Positions 1-8,150 of a stretch of DNA of 50,095 bases are shown here, piece by piece; position 1 is the stretch's first letter; each line of letters starts with the position of its first letter. Under the pieces are notes generated by a model. The model was not told the DNA's origin. It did no database searches and saw only the letters and a program-made list of their open reading frames with translations. The translations under genes were made by a program, and so were the position numbers. Location of the stretch: contig NZ_JFHR01000038.1 in assembly GCF_000722875.1 (NCBI RefSeq), positions 1 to 50,095 on the forward strand, in the 5' to 3' direction. The stretch is from Sphingobium chlorophenolicum (GTDB lineage Bacteria > Pseudomonadota > Alphaproteobacteria > Sphingomonadales > Sphingomonadaceae).

Positions 1-80
1 CGACACCCCCCCCCCCCCCTTTCCGCGGCCGCCCAAAGTTGTTAAAAAAAGACGCCCCCCTTCCTCCCCCCCCCCCCCCG
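1..80. other. Low-complexity contig-end sequence, probably artefact
   Basis: This stretch is dominated by C homopolymers of 7 to 14 bases, a NotI-like GCGGCCGC and an A7 run. The minus-strand ccoI reading frame looks normal down to about position 80 (ending in a FFLLAGR-like membrane segment). It then turns into Gly/Arg/Lys/Phe nonsense and stops at 42-44. Homopolymer noise at the exact end of a sequence is typical of assembly or sequencing error, so nothing here should be annotated as biology. Confidence 0.75.
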
Positions 81-698
81 CCCCGCCAGCAGGAAGAACA
101 GCAGCATCACCGCCCCGTCGAACCAGGCATGCGCCCCGCCGATGACGGTCTCATACAGGCTCATTCCGGTGGTCAGCAGCACCCCGATGCTGATCGGCAC
201 GTCCATGTTCGTCCGCCGTTGCCGCAACGCCGCCCAGGCCGAACGGAAGAAGGGCTGCCCCGCATAGGCCACCGTCGGCAGCGCGATCAGCGCGGAAAGC
301 CAGTGGAACATCCCCCGCGTGGCCCCCGCCGCCCCGGACCAGACCGACACGGACAGCAGCATGATGTTCATCGCCGCAAAGCCCGCCACCACCAGCGCCC
401 GCGTCAAACGACGACTTTCCGCCGCCGCCACGTCCAGCCCCGCATCGGCCAGCGGCTCCGCCTCGAACCCCAGGGCGGCGATGGCCGCGCGCAGGTCAGG
501 CGGGGTCAGCGCCGGATCGTGCCGGATGGCGACCCGCTTCGCCCCCATATTGACCCGCGCCGACAGGATGCCGGGCCGGCGGGGCAATCCCTCCTCGATC
601 TTGGCGATGCAGCCCGCGCAATGGATGCCGGGGACGGCGAACAGGCTTTCGACCGCCTCCTCCGCCACGGGATCGGGGATCAGCGCTTTCGTGGCCAT
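42..698 (-). CDS. ccoI: Copper-translocating P-type ATPase for cbb3 oxidase maturation, 3'-truncated
   Basis: This is the N-terminal ~205 residues of a CcoI/FixI P1B-type ATPase, which in this family moves copper across the inner membrane for insertion into CcoN. A heavy-metal-associated domain carries the metal motif GIHCAGC near residues 21-27. It is followed by hydrophobic segments (ALVVAGFAAMNIMLL and later LSALIALPTVAYAG). The CPC membrane motif, phosphorylation DKTG and ATP-binding domain are absent because the sequence ends. The start ATG overlaps the ccoH stop as TGATG, implying translational coupling. The last ~13 codons before the in-frame stop at 42 are low-complexity and not credible, so the truncation is a sequence-end effect rather than a pseudogene. 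Its place as last gene of ccoNOQPGHI agrees with the usual order. Confidence 0.85.
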   Translation of the reverse strand: MATKALIPDPVAEEAVESLFAVPGIHCAGCIAKIEEGLPRRPGILSARVNMGAKRVAIRHDPALTPPDLRAAIAALGFEAEPLADAGLDVAAAESRRLTRALVVAGFAAMNIMLLSVSVWSGAAGATRGMFHWLSALIALPTVAYAGQPFFRSAWAALRQRRTNMDVPISIGVLLTTGMSLYETVIGGAHAWFDGAVMLLFFLLAGRGGGGRKGGVFF

Positions 699-1174
699 CA
701 GTCGACCTCCCTCAACAGATGCTCCTCGCGCCCGGCAAGGCGCAGGTCGAAACGGATTTGCCAACGCCCCTCCGGCAAGGCCCGGTCGCTGGCATAGACG
801 CCCGGCGCGCGCTCGCGGAAAACCAGCGGCAGGTCAGCCGCCCGCCCCAGCGGATGCTGCGCCACCGCCGTCACGACGCCCCCCGCCAGCGCCGCGCCCT
901 TCGCATCGTTCAGCGTCAGCGCGACGCGCCGCCCCGCATCCAGCGTCACCTTGTCCCGCCACCCCAGCCGCTTCTGCGCCCGCGCCTCCGCCAGCCAGCC
1001 GTTGAACTTCTGGCTGGCGACATAGCTGTTCTCGACCACCGTCCCGCCGAAGGACCGCACCGCGACGGTCGCCATCAGCATGTTAACCGCGATCACCACG
1101 GCGAAGAAGGCGACCAATATCACCGTCATGTGCCAGCCGGTGAAGCGGCGGACGGGGGATGGTGCAGGGTTCAT
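698..1174 (-). CDS. ccoH: FixH/CcoH family cbb3 oxidase assembly protein
   Basis: A 158-residue protein with one N-terminal membrane segment (residues ~15-38, VILVAFFAVVIAVNMLMATVAV) and a periplasmic domain, the standard FixH architecture and length. A conserved-looking stretch SYVASQKFN follows the anchor. FixH proteins are needed for stable assembly of the cbb3 complex, possibly with the CcoI copper pump; that is family knowledge. The gene starts 3 bases after the ccoG stop and overlaps ccoI, so it is embedded in the operon. Confidence 0.88.
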   Translation of the reverse strand: MNPAPSPVRRFTGWHMTVILVAFFAVVIAVNMLMATVAVRSFGGTVVENSYVASQKFNGWLAEARAQKRLGWRDKVTLDAGRRVALTLNDAKGAALAGGVVTAVAQHPLGRAADLPLVFRERAPGVYASDRALPEGRWQIRFDLRLAGREEHLLREVD

Positions 1175-1177
1175 GTC

Positions 1178-2602
1178 TCAGGGCCTTTCAAATCGGGCGG
1201 GTTCGCTGGCGCTGCCGCCCTCGCGATCCAGAGCGCGCACAGTGAAACGGAAATCCTGCCGCGCCGGACCGCCGGACGGCAGCGTCAGGAAGATGCGCAG
1301 CTTCGCCACGCTGTCGGCGGGCACGGTCGTCCGCACCGTCGCGGCGGCACTCTCCCGCGACCCCGCGTCGGTCCACATCCGGCCGCCGGGCAGTCCGTCC
1401 AGACCCACCTCCATCGACCGGGGCCGCGCCTCCATATTGCGCAGCTTGACGGTATAGGCGTTGCGGATCGCGCCGTCCGACAGGCGCACGAAGATCGGAT
1501 TGCGGTCCTGCTGCGCGCTGATCTCCAGCCGATCCCGCGCCCCCAGCGCGAACAGCATGGCAGCGCCGATCCCCGCCCAGACCGCGAAATAGGCAATGAT
1601 GCGCGGCCGCAGCAGCGTCTTCAGCACCGGGCGCGCCGCCGCGCCCTTCTGCTCCGCCTCCGCATCGTCCTGCGTGCAATAGTCGATCAGCCCGCGTGGC
1701 CGCCCGACCTGCGCCATCACCTTGTCGCAGGCGTCGATGCACAGCGCGCAGGTGATGCAGCCAATCTGCGGCCCTTCGCGAATATCGATGCCGGTCGGGC
1801 ACACCGCGACGCACTGGTTGCAGTCGATGCAGTCGCCAAATTCACCCGGATGCGCCTCCGCCTTCTTCAGGCTGCCGCGCTTCTCCCCGCGCCAATGCTT
1901 GTAGGTGACGATCAGCGACTTTTCGTCCAGCATCGCGGTCTGGATGCGCGGCCAGGGGCACATGTAAATGCACACCTGCTCCCGCATGAACCCGCCCAGC
2001 ACGAAGGTGGTCGCCGTCAGCACGAAAGTCGTCGCATAGGCTTGCCACGCGGCGGTCCCGCTCCAAAACTCCCTTTGCAACGTCGGGGCGTCCGCGAAAT
2101 AGAATATCCACGCGCCCCCCGTGACAAAGGCGATCCCCAGCCAGACCGACCATTTGAAGAGCCGCCGGACGATCTTCGCCGCGCCCCATGGCGCCTTGGC
2201 CAGCCGCAACTGCGCATTGCGGTCGCCGTCCACGAACCGCTCGACATGCTGGTAGAGGTCGGTCCACACCGTCTGCGGGCAGGCATAGCCGCACCAGGCC
2301 CGCCCCACCGCCGAGGTGACGAGGAACAGCCCGACCCCCGCCATGATCAGCAGGCCCGCGACATAATAAAATTCCTGCGGCCATATCTCGATGGAGAACA
2401 TGTAGAAGCGCCGATGGGCGAGGTCGACCAGCACCGCCTGATCCGGCGCATAAGGCCCCCGGTCCCAGCGCAACCAGGGCGTGCCCCAGTAAATGGCCAG
2501 CGTCACCGCCATGATCGCCCATTTCAGGCGACGGTAGAAGCCATCCACCGCCTTGGGATAGACCCCCTTGCGCTTCTCATAGAGCGAGGCGGAATCCGAC
2601 AT
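1178..2602 (-). CDS. ccoG: cbb3 oxidase accessory protein CcoG (FixG), 4Fe-4S membrane protein
   Basis: A 474-residue polytopic protein with iron-sulfur motifs: CGYACPQ (about residues 104-110), CIYMCPW (about 200) and a tandem ferredoxin-like block CIDCNQCVAVCP...CITCALCIDACD (about 255-295). A membrane segment follows, then a C-terminal Ig-like periplasmic domain (EARPRSMEVGLDGL). CcoG proteins are reported to act in copper handling (Cu2+ reduction) for cbb3 assembly. The start was placed at MSDSAS; an in-frame ATG lies two codons upstream (2608). A solitary repeat hairpin at 2617-2640 separates it from ccoP, so it may be partly uncoupled from ccoNOQP at the RNA level. Confidence 0.92.
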   Translation of the reverse strand: MSDSASLYEKRKGVYPKAVDGFYRRLKWAIMAVTLAIYWGTPWLRWDRGPYAPDQAVLVDLAHRRFYMFSIEIWPQEFYYVAGLLIMAGVGLFLVTSAVGRAWCGYACPQTVWTDLYQHVERFVDGDRNAQLRLAKAPWGAAKIVRRLFKWSVWLGIAFVTGGAWIFYFADAPTLQREFWSGTAAWQAYATTFVLTATTFVLGGFMREQVCIYMCPWPRIQTAMLDEKSLIVTYKHWRGEKRGSLKKAEAHPGEFGDCIDCNQCVAVCPTGIDIREGPQIGCITCALCIDACDKVMAQVGRPRGLIDYCTQDDAEAEQKGAAARPVLKTLLRPRIIAYFAVWAGIGAAMLFALGARDRLEISAQQDRNPIFVRLSDGAIRNAYTVKLRNMEARPRSMEVGLDGLPGGRMWTDAGSRESAAATVRTTVPADSVAKLRIFLTLPSGGPARQDFRFTVRALDREGGSASEPARFERP

Positions 2603-2616
2603 CAGCACCCCCTATT

Positions 2617-2640
2617 CCTCCCCATGCCTGCATGGGGAGG
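2617..2640. repeat. Solitary hairpin related to the composite palindromic repeat family
   Basis: CCTCCCCATG and CATGGGGAGG form an inverted repeat around a short loop, preceded by CTATT. This is the terminal hairpin of the longer elements seen at 6241, 24999 and elsewhere, here without the central stem. It lies in the 50-bp ccoP-ccoG gap and could act as an RNA stability or attenuation hairpin; that role is inference. Confidence 0.7.
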
Positions 2641-2652
2641 ATTTGGCGAACG

Positions 2653-3540
2653 TCACCGCCCCCCATTGCCCTCACCCCCGCCAAGGCTATGCACATAGGC
2701 CGCCAGCATTCGGATGGTCGCCTTGTCCAGCTTGTCGTCCCAGCGCGGCATCACGCCATGGCGGCTGTTCCACACGGTCTCACGGATCGTCCCAACATCC
2801 CCGCCATAAAGCCAGATCGCATCGGTCAGATCGGGCGCTCCGAGTTCCCGGCTCCCCTTGCCCGCAGCCCCATGGCAAACCGCGCAATTGTCGGCAAAGA
2901 CCCGCTCGCCCCGCCGCGAAGCCGCGCTCGCCCGGTCTTGCCCGCTGATCGCCCGAACATGCGCCACCACATCGTCCACCTGCGCCGCCGTCAGCAACTG
3001 ATCCTTGCCGAAGGCGGGCATCAGCGACTGGCGCGTCGCATCATGGTCCGGATTGCGGATGCCGTCAGTGATCGTCTTCTCGATCGCCGCCAGATCGCCG
3101 CCCCACAACCAGTCGTCGTCATTCAGGTTCGGATAGCCCTTCGACCCCGCCGCCCCCGACCCATGGCACTGGACGCAATGCACCCGGAAAGCGGCGCGCC
3201 CGCCCTCGACCGCCTGCTGCATCAGTTCCGGCCGCCCCGGCAGCGCCGCGACCGGCGTCTCCGCAATAGCCTTCCGGATCGGCGCGATCTGCCTTTCCCG
3301 CGCCGCCAGTTCCTTGTCCAGCGCCCCCCGGCTCGACCAGCCGAGCATGCCGCCGGTCGCCCGGTCGATCATCGGGATGGCCGGATAGGCGATCACATAA
3401 CCGACCGAAAACAGGATCGTCGCATAGAAGGTCCACAGCCACCAGCGCGGCAGCGGCGTGTCCAGTTCCTGGATGCCGTCCCATTCATGATGCTTGATCT
3501 CCGTCCCGGTGGCGGGATCGATGCGCTTGTCGTCAGCCAT
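2653..3540 (-). CDS. ccoP: cbb3-type cytochrome c oxidase subunit III, dihaem cytochrome c
   Basis: A 295-residue membrane-anchored dihaem cytochrome c. The N-terminus has the CcoP-like segment DGIQELDTPLPRWW followed by one membrane helix (about 34-54). Two haem-binding CxxCH motifs follow: CVQCH at 122-126 and CAVCH at 219-223. Candidate Met ligands lie in LMPAFG and GVMPRW. It passes electrons from soluble or membrane cytochromes to CcoO/CcoN. The start at 3540 (MADDKR) is chosen because ccoQ ends in an overlap with it; a longer reading frame upstream is the antisense-like extension through ccoQ. Confidence 0.95.
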   Translation of the reverse strand: MADDKRIDPATGTEIKHHEWDGIQELDTPLPRWWLWTFYATILFSVGYVIAYPAIPMIDRATGGMLGWSSRGALDKELAARERQIAPIRKAIAETPVAALPGRPELMQQAVEGGRAAFRVHCVQCHGSGAAGSKGYPNLNDDDWLWGGDLAAIEKTITDGIRNPDHDATRQSLMPAFGKDQLLTAAQVDDVVAHVRAISGQDRASAASRRGERVFADNCAVCHGAAGKGSRELGAPDLTDAIWLYGGDVGTIRETVWNSRHGVMPRWDDKLDKATIRMLAAYVHSLGGGEGNGGR

Positions 3541-3697
3541 GATCGGCTTCCTCTTGTTCGAAAATGGCGAGCGCGGCCTCGGCGCTGCGCTCGCGGCCCC
3601 TGGGCAGGAAGTGCCAGCCGATGAGCACGACATAGAGCACCCCCATGAACACCAGCCCCCAGCTATCGGCGAAATGCCGCAAGGCGTCGTAGCTCAT
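3533..3697 (-). CDS. ccoQ: Small cbb3 oxidase subunit CcoQ/FixQ
   Basis: I translated this 54-residue gene by hand from the gap between ccoO and ccoP. It begins [14 protein letters not shown], continues with one membrane helix ([16 protein letters not shown]) and ends in a charged tail (FEQEEADHG). That is the classic CcoQ pattern. Its ATG overlaps the ccoO stop as ATGA (3697-3694) and its TGA (3535-3533) lies inside the first codons of ccoP, so all three are translationally coupled. CcoQ stabilises CcoP association with the CcoNO core in studied systems. Confidence 0.92.
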   Translation of the reverse strand: MSYDALRHFADSWGLVFMGVLYVVLIGWHFLPRGRERSAEAALAIFEQEEADHG

Positions 3698-4440
3698 CGC
3701 CCGACCTCCTGCGGTTTCGCGCTGTCCACATCGACCAGCGTGCCCAGCATCTGGAGATAGGCGACCAGCGCATCCATCTCGGTCAGCCTGCCCGGATCGC
3801 CGTCGAAATCGCGGGCCTGCGCCTTGGGATAGCGTTTCAGCAGACCGCTGCTGTCCGCATCCGGATCGGCCTGCGCCTTCAGGTCGTCATTGGCGCTGGC
3901 GATATCCTCCTTCGCATAAGGCACGCCGACATCGTTCAGCGCCGTCAGATCCCGGCGCATGTCGCCCGCCTTCAACTCGCGCTCCGCCAGGAAGGCGTAA
4001 CCGGGCATGATCGATTCCGGCACCACGGCGCGGGGGTCTTTCAGATGCTGGACATGCCACTCATCCGAATAGCGCCCGCCCACCCGCGCCAAGTCCGGCC
4101 CGGTCCGCTTCGACCCCCATTGGAAGGGGTGGTCGTACAAGCTCTCGGCGGCCAGACTATAATGGCCATAGCGTTCCGTCTCGTCCCGGAAGGGCCGGAT
4201 CATCTGGCTATGACAATTATAGCAACCCTCGCGGATATAGATATTCCGCCCCGCCAGCTCCAGCGGCGTATAGGGCCGCACGCCCTCCACCTTCTCGATA
4301 GTGTTGTCGATCCAGAAGAGCGGCGCGATCTCCACGATGCCGCCGATGGCGACGACGATCAGCGACGCGATGCCCAGCAGCGAAACATTCCGCTCCAGCC
4401 TGCCATGGTCGAAGAACTTGCCCTTGGTCTTGGTTTCCAT
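3694..4440 (-). CDS. ccoO: cbb3-type cytochrome c oxidase subunit II, monohaem cytochrome c
   Basis: A 248-residue subunit with an N-terminal anchor (about residues 19-44, [22 protein letters not shown]) and one haem c motif, CYNCH at 73-77, followed by SQMIRPF as in CcoO/FixO. Downstream blocks [16 protein letters not shown] and [10 protein letters not shown] (Met ligand region) are characteristic. It transfers electrons from CcoP to the CcoN haem b. It starts 14 bases after the ccoN stop and its own stop overlaps ccoQ. Confidence 0.96.
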   Translation of the reverse strand: METKTKGKFFDHGRLERNVSLLGIASLIVVAIGGIVEIAPLFWIDNTIEKVEGVRPYTPLELAGRNIYIREGCYNCHSQMIRPFRDETERYGHYSLAAESLYDHPFQWGSKRTGPDLARVGGRYSDEWHVQHLKDPRAVVPESIMPGYAFLAERELKAGDMRRDLTALNDVGVPYAKEDIASANDDLKAQADPDADSSGLLKRYPKAQARDFDGDPGRLTEMDALVAYLQMLGTLVDVDSAKPQEVGR

Positions 4441-4454
4441 GTCCGGATACTCCT

Positions 4455-6113
4455 TCAGGCAGGCTGCGCGACGATTGGCCGGTCGGCCTCGGCATCATAG
4501 GCGGCGTCGTTCATCGGCTTCTCAACCCGCAGCGGACTGCCCGCGATGGTCCTGCCGATGTTCCAGGCCATGACGATCGCGCCGCTAAGGTACAGAAGGC
4601 CCCCGGCCGCCCGGATCAGATACATGGGGAACATGGCGCTCACGACTTCGGAAAAGGCGTAGACCAGATAACCGTCGCTGCCATATTCGCGCCACATCAG
4701 CCCCTGCATGATGCCCGCGACCCACATCGACGCGGCGTAGAGAACGATGCCCACCGTCGCCAGCCAGAAGTGCCAGTTCACCAGCCGAAGACTGTACAGC
4801 CGCTCCCGCTTCCACAGTCGTGGCGTCAGATAATAAAGACAGGCGAAAGTAATCAGCCCGTTCCACCCCAGCGCGCCGCTATGCACATGACCGATGGTCC
4901 AGTCGGTATAGTGGCTAAGACTGTTGACCGCCTTCACCGACATCATCGGCCCTTCGAAGGTGCTCATGCCGTAGAAGGCCAACGCCATCACCATCATGCG
5001 GATGATCGGATCGGTGCGGATGCGGTCCCACGCGCCGTTCAGCGTCATCAACCCGTTGATCATCCCGCCCCAGCTCGGCATCCACAGCATGACCGAAAAG
5101 ACCATGCCCAAGGTCTGCGCCCAGTCGGGCAGCGCGGTATAATGAAGATGGTGCGGCCCCGCCCAGATATAGAGGAAGATCAGCGACCAGAAGTGGATGA
5201 TGGAAAGCCTGTAACTATAGACCGGCCGCTCCGCCTGCTTGGGCACGAAATAATACATCATGGCCAGGAAGCCGGCGGTCAGGAAGAAACCGACCGCATT
5301 ATGCCCGTACCACCACTGCGTCAGCGCATCCTGCACGCCCGCGAAAGCACTGTAACTCTTCGACCCCAGCCAGCTCACCGGCATGGAAAGATTGTTGACG
5401 ATATGCAGCATCGCAATCGTCAGGATGAAACTCAGGTAGAACCAGTTCGCGACATAGATATGCGGCTCGCTGCGGCGCAGGATGGTGCCGCCGAACACGA
5501 CCAGATAGGCGACCCAGACGATGGTCAGCCACAGGTCGACATACCATTCCGGCTCGGCATATTCCTTGCCCTCGGTAATCCCCAGCAGATAGCCGGTCGC
5601 CGCCAGCACGATGAATAGCTGATATCCCCAGAAGACGAACCGCGCCAACGCCGGAAAGGCCAGCCGCGCCCGGCACGTGCGCTGCACCACGTAAAAGCTG
5701 GTGGCGATCAGCGCGTTACCGCCGAAGGCGAAGATGACGGCGGAGGTATGCAACGGCCGCAGCCGCCCGAAGCTGGTATATTCGATCCCCAGATTGAGCG
5801 CCGGAAAGGCCAGTTGCAACGCGATGTACAACCCCGCCAGAAAGCCCGCCAACCCCCAGAAGACCGTCGCGATCACGCCCCAGCGGATCGGATCGTCGTC
5901 ATATTTCCCCTGGGCTTCGGGCATCTTCAACAACCCGCGAGTGATCGCCTGATAATCGGCATGCCGCATCGTCAGCACGGCGACCGCGAGCGCGGCGGCG
6001 CACACGATCCCCATATGCACGGCAAAGCCGAAGTCCGCCGCCGCCAACGCCGCCAGAAAGGCCAGCGTCGCGAGCGCGAACCAGCCGCCCGTCTTCCACA
6101 CCAGTTGGTCCAT
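4455..6113 (-). CDS. ccoN: cbb3-type cytochrome c oxidase catalytic subunit I
   Basis: A 552-residue, roughly 12-14 helix haem-copper oxidase subunit. The histidine segments of the family are visible: [29 protein letters not shown], the CuB pair [13 protein letters not shown], and [13 protein letters not shown] near the haem ligands. It reduces oxygen to water with high affinity. The start at 6113 has a purine-rich stretch (GGGGAAA) upstream. A near-perfect FNR/FixK box lies 58 bp upstream of the start codon, so low-oxygen induction by the neighbouring Fnr protein is likely. This is the first gene of the operon. Confidence 0.97.
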   Translation of the reverse strand: MDQLVWKTGGWFALATLAFLAALAAADFGFAVHMGIVCAAALAVAVLTMRHADYQAITRGLLKMPEAQGKYDDDPIRWGVIATVFWGLAGFLAGLYIALQLAFPALNLGIEYTSFGRLRPLHTSAVIFAFGGNALIATSFYVVQRTCRARLAFPALARFVFWGYQLFIVLAATGYLLGITEGKEYAEPEWYVDLWLTIVWVAYLVVFGGTILRRSEPHIYVANWFYLSFILTIAMLHIVNNLSMPVSWLGSKSYSAFAGVQDALTQWWYGHNAVGFFLTAGFLAMMYYFVPKQAERPVYSYRLSIIHFWSLIFLYIWAGPHHLHYTALPDWAQTLGMVFSVMLWMPSWGGMINGLMTLNGAWDRIRTDPIIRMMVMALAFYGMSTFEGPMMSVKAVNSLSHYTDWTIGHVHSGALGWNGLITFACLYYLTPRLWKRERLYSLRLVNWHFWLATVGIVLYAASMWVAGIMQGLMWREYGSDGYLVYAFSEVVSAMFPMYLIRAAGGLLYLSGAIVMAWNIGRTIAGSPLRVEKPMNDAAYDAEADRPIVAQPA

Positions 6114-6170
6114 AGGATTTCCCCGTCAAAGGCTTCGCGGCGTCCTTCGTCCGGGAGCCGCCCTTATGCA

Positions 6171-6184
6171 TTGACCTCTGTCAA
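6171..6184 (-). promoter_or_regulatory. FNR/FixK box upstream of ccoN
   Basis: TTGACCTCTGTCAA is a perfect dyad of the FNR/FixK type (TTGAC-N4-GTCAA). It sits 58 bp from the ccoN start, a normal distance for class II activation. The regulator gene is ~200 bp away at 6381-7160. Confidence 0.88.
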
Positions 6185-6240
6185 AGCCGGAGGCGCAGGT
6201 ATGTACGGGAATGTCCGTATCGGCCTGGAAAGCGGACCTA

Positions 6241-6380
6241 TCCTATTCCTCCCCATCGAAAGATGGGGAGGGGGACCGCCGCCGAAGGCGGTGGTGGAGG
6301 GGAAGATTCGGAGGTCGTGCCCCCTTCCCCTCCACCAGCCTACGGCTGGTCCCCCTCCCCATGCTTCGCATAGGGAGGAT
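6241..6380. repeat. Composite palindromic repeat, copy 1
   Basis: The element has an end hairpin (CTCCCCATC-GAAA-GATGGGGAG), a GGGGGACCG flank, a small stem (CCGCCGAAGGCGG), a long stem arm (GGTGGAGGGGAA), a spacer, the complementary arm (TTCCCCTCCACC), then CTGGTCCCCC and a second end hairpin with loop GCTTCGC. It abuts the fnr stop codon exactly, and its outer flank AAAGCGGACCTATCC is shared with the copy at 19229 in reverse orientation. It separates fnr from the ccoN promoter and may act as a terminator or mRNA-stabilising structure for fnr. Confidence 0.85.
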
Positions 6381-7160
6381 TTAATGTTCCCCCTCAGCCA
6401 TCCCCTCCAGCCGCTCTTCATCCACAACACGCACGCCCCGCCGCCCGGCCAGCGCAATCACGCCCATCCGCTTCAAATCGCCGATCTGCCGCGACACCGT
6501 CTCTATGGTCAGCCCCAGCACGTCCGCGATCTGCTGCCGCGACAGGGGCAGTTCGATCACCCCGTCCCGGTCCGCCCGCAACCGCCGCCGCATGTCCAGC
6601 AGCAGGGTCGCGACCTTCTCCCGCGCATTCTTCCGCCCCAGCAGCAGCATCCACGCCCGCGTCCGGTCCAGATCGTCCAGCGTCCGTTGCAGCAATCGAT
6701 GTTCCAGCGCCGGATGCTCCCGCGCAAAGCCGTCGAACGCCCCACGCGGATAGAGGCACAGCCGTGCATCGGTCAGCGCCGTGACGCTGTGCGGCGTCCG
6801 CGCTCCAAAGGGCCGGCCGATGAAATCCGATGCATAGACGACGCCGACGATCTGCTCGCGCCCGTCGCCGGTGGAGGTGGACAGCTTCAGCGTCCCCTCG
6901 ATCACATTGGCGACCAGCGTCGAACTGTCGCCTTCCCACATCACGGTCTGCCCGGCCTGCAACGACACGCGCCGCCCGATCCGGTTCAGCGCCCCGCGCT
7001 GCTTTTCGTCGAGATCGGCGCAGATCGCCTGATCGCGCACCTCGCACCGGTCGCAATATTGCCCGCCGCAGCCCCTGGACGGCACCGCCGCCATGACGAA
7101 GGCCGCATCCTCCTGCGCCCTTTGCGCCAGATCAAATCGCATATCCATGCGCCGATCCAT
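6381..7160 (-). CDS. fnr: Crp/Fnr family oxygen-sensing regulator (FnrL/FixK type)
   Basis: A 259-residue Crp/Fnr regulator. Four candidate 4Fe-4S ligands are present: C36-x2-C39-x7-C47 near the N-terminus (with an extra C31) and C135 in the RLCLYP strand, matching the alphaproteobacterial FnrL/FnrN arrangement. A cNMP-fold beta-roll and dimer helix follow. The HTH (about 200-230) carries ETVSR, the residues that read the TTGAT/TTGAC half-site. It should be active without oxygen. FNR-like boxes occur upstream of ccoN, hemN and (weaker) ompW, but none is obvious at its own promoter. Alternative starts exist at residues 5 and 7. Confidence 0.9.
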   Translation of the reverse strand: MDRRMDMRFDLAQRAQEDAAFVMAAVPSRGCGGQYCDRCEVRDQAICADLDEKQRGALNRIGRRVSLQAGQTVMWEGDSSTLVANVIEGTLKLSTSTGDGREQIVGVVYASDFIGRPFGARTPHSVTALTDARLCLYPRGAFDGFAREHPALEHRLLQRTLDDLDRTRAWMLLLGRKNAREKVATLLLDMRRRLRADRDGVIELPLSRQQIADVLGLTIETVSRQIGDLKRMGVIALAGRRGVRVVDEERLEGMAEGEH

Positions 7161-7222
7161 GCCGCCCCGGCACGCCGCGACCTATCCGTAATTGTCCCTA
7201 GGGTGTTGGGAAGGCGAACCTC

Positions 7223-7360
7223 TCCTATTCCTCCCCATCGAAAGATGGGGAGGGGGACCGCCGCTGAAAGCGGTGGTGGAGGGGAAGATACGCAGGTCAC
7301 GCCATTTCCCCTCCACCAGCCTTCGGCCGGTCCCCCTCCCCACGCTTCGCGTAGGGAGGA
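7223..7360. repeat. Composite palindromic repeat, copy 2
   Basis: Same architecture as copy 1: end hairpin with GAAA loop, GGGGGACCG, inner stem CCGCTGAAAGCGG, long arms GGTGGAGGGGAA and TTCCCCTCCACC, then CCGGTCCCCC and end hairpin with loop GCTTCGC. The inner stem differs by a compensated pair from copy 1 (CGCTGAAAGCG versus CGCCGAAGGCG), which argues for selection on RNA or DNA structure. It lies 14 bp downstream of ompW. Confidence 0.85.
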
Positions 7361-7373
7361 TTTCGTCATCCCA

Positions 7374-8036
7374 TCAAAACTTCATCCCCACGCCCACACC
7401 AAAAACGAAGGGATCCAGCTCCATCTTCACCCTCTGCACGCCCGCACCGGCGGTCGACAGCCGCGCCGTCGTATCGATGTCGATATATTTAACGTCCAGA
7501 TTCAAAAACATCCGCTCGTTAAGGTCGATATCGACCCCCACCTGCCCCGCCCAGCCGAAACTGTCGGACATATGCACCCTGGTCGCGCCCACCGCGCCCT
7601 CCAGCGCGCCCGAAGCCTTCTCATTATAGAAGAGCGTATAATTCACCCCCGCCCCGACATAGGGCCTGATCTTCCCTTCCGGCAGGAAATGATATTGCGC
7701 CGTCAGCGTCGGCGGCAGCACCCAGGTGGAGGCCAGCCGACCGATCCCCCCGGTCGTGCCCGTCCGCCCGCTCGCGCTATGCTTGGTGGTCGCGGCGATC
7801 AGTTCGAAACCGATATGGTCGGTCGCCATATAGGTGACGTCCACTTCCGGCATCACGCTGTTGTCGACCTTCACCTTCTCGCCCGGAAAGGCGGGCAGCA
7901 CGCTCCCGCTCTTCTCGTTGGGCGCGACCATGATGCCGCGCAGCCGCACCAGCACATCGCCCTGCGCCGCCTGAGCAGGCCCGGCCAGCAGCGCGCAACC
8001 GGCGGCCGCGCCCAGCAGGATCGTCTTGACGCTCAT
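7374..8036 (-). CDS. ompW: OmpW family outer membrane protein
   Basis: A 220-residue outer-membrane beta-barrel with a signal peptide (SVKTILLGAAAGCALLAG, cleavage near AQA-AQG). Family blocks are visible: PEVDVTYMATDHIGFELIAA, the STWVLPPTLTAQYHFLP-like strand, IRPYVGAGVNYTLFY, and the C-terminal VGVGMKF ending in Phe as required for BAM targeting. OmpW forms a narrow hydrophobic channel and is FNR-regulated in enteric bacteria. The start at 8036 is supported by AAGGAT upstream and the signal peptide; a longer frame to 8114 lacks both. A weak FNR-like box lies 87 bp upstream. Confidence 0.92.
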   Translation of the reverse strand: MSVKTILLGAAAGCALLAGPAQAAQGDVLVRLRGIMVAPNEKSGSVLPAFPGEKVKVDNSVMPEVDVTYMATDHIGFELIAATTKHSASGRTGTTGGIGRLASTWVLPPTLTAQYHFLPEGKIRPYVGAGVNYTLFYNEKASGALEGAVGATRVHMSDSFGWAGQVGVDIDLNERMFLNLDVKYIDIDTTARLSTAGAGVQRVKMELDPFVFGVGVGMKF

Positions 8037-8122
8037 ATCCTTGAAACTCCATCCCTGTTGTCGATGGAGTCTCTTCTGCCGCGCCACGACGCCCCCGGCA
8101 TTGATCCCGCGCAACCGGCAAT

Positions 8123-8136
8123 TTGACCTGCCTCAA
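8123..8136 (-). promoter_or_regulatory. FNR-like box upstream of ompW (one mismatch)
   Basis: TTGACCTGCCTCAA keeps TTGA-N6-TCAA but breaks the inner dyad pair (TTGAC versus CTCAA). It is 87 bp upstream of the ompW start. Weaker than the ccoN site; support comes mainly from context and the known FNR control of ompW elsewhere. Confidence 0.6.
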
Positions 8137-8150
8137 CGCAGGCCCTTCCA

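Noticed and set aside
719..2698. Open frame of 659 codons opposite ccoG/ccoH
   Set aside because: Pro/Arg/His-rich shadow frame without domains; ccoG and ccoH are well supported on the other strand.
6164..6457. Short frames inside the palindromic repeats (also at 7192, 15156, 19018, 28374)
   Set aside because: They translate the repeat itself into the same WGGG/GGGP/REAWGGGP-type strings in all copies; a repeat artefact, not a gene family.
5748..8126. Open frame of 792 codons on the plus strand across ccoN, fnr and ompW
   Set aside because: Spans three real minus-strand genes and two repeat elements with no recognisable fold.
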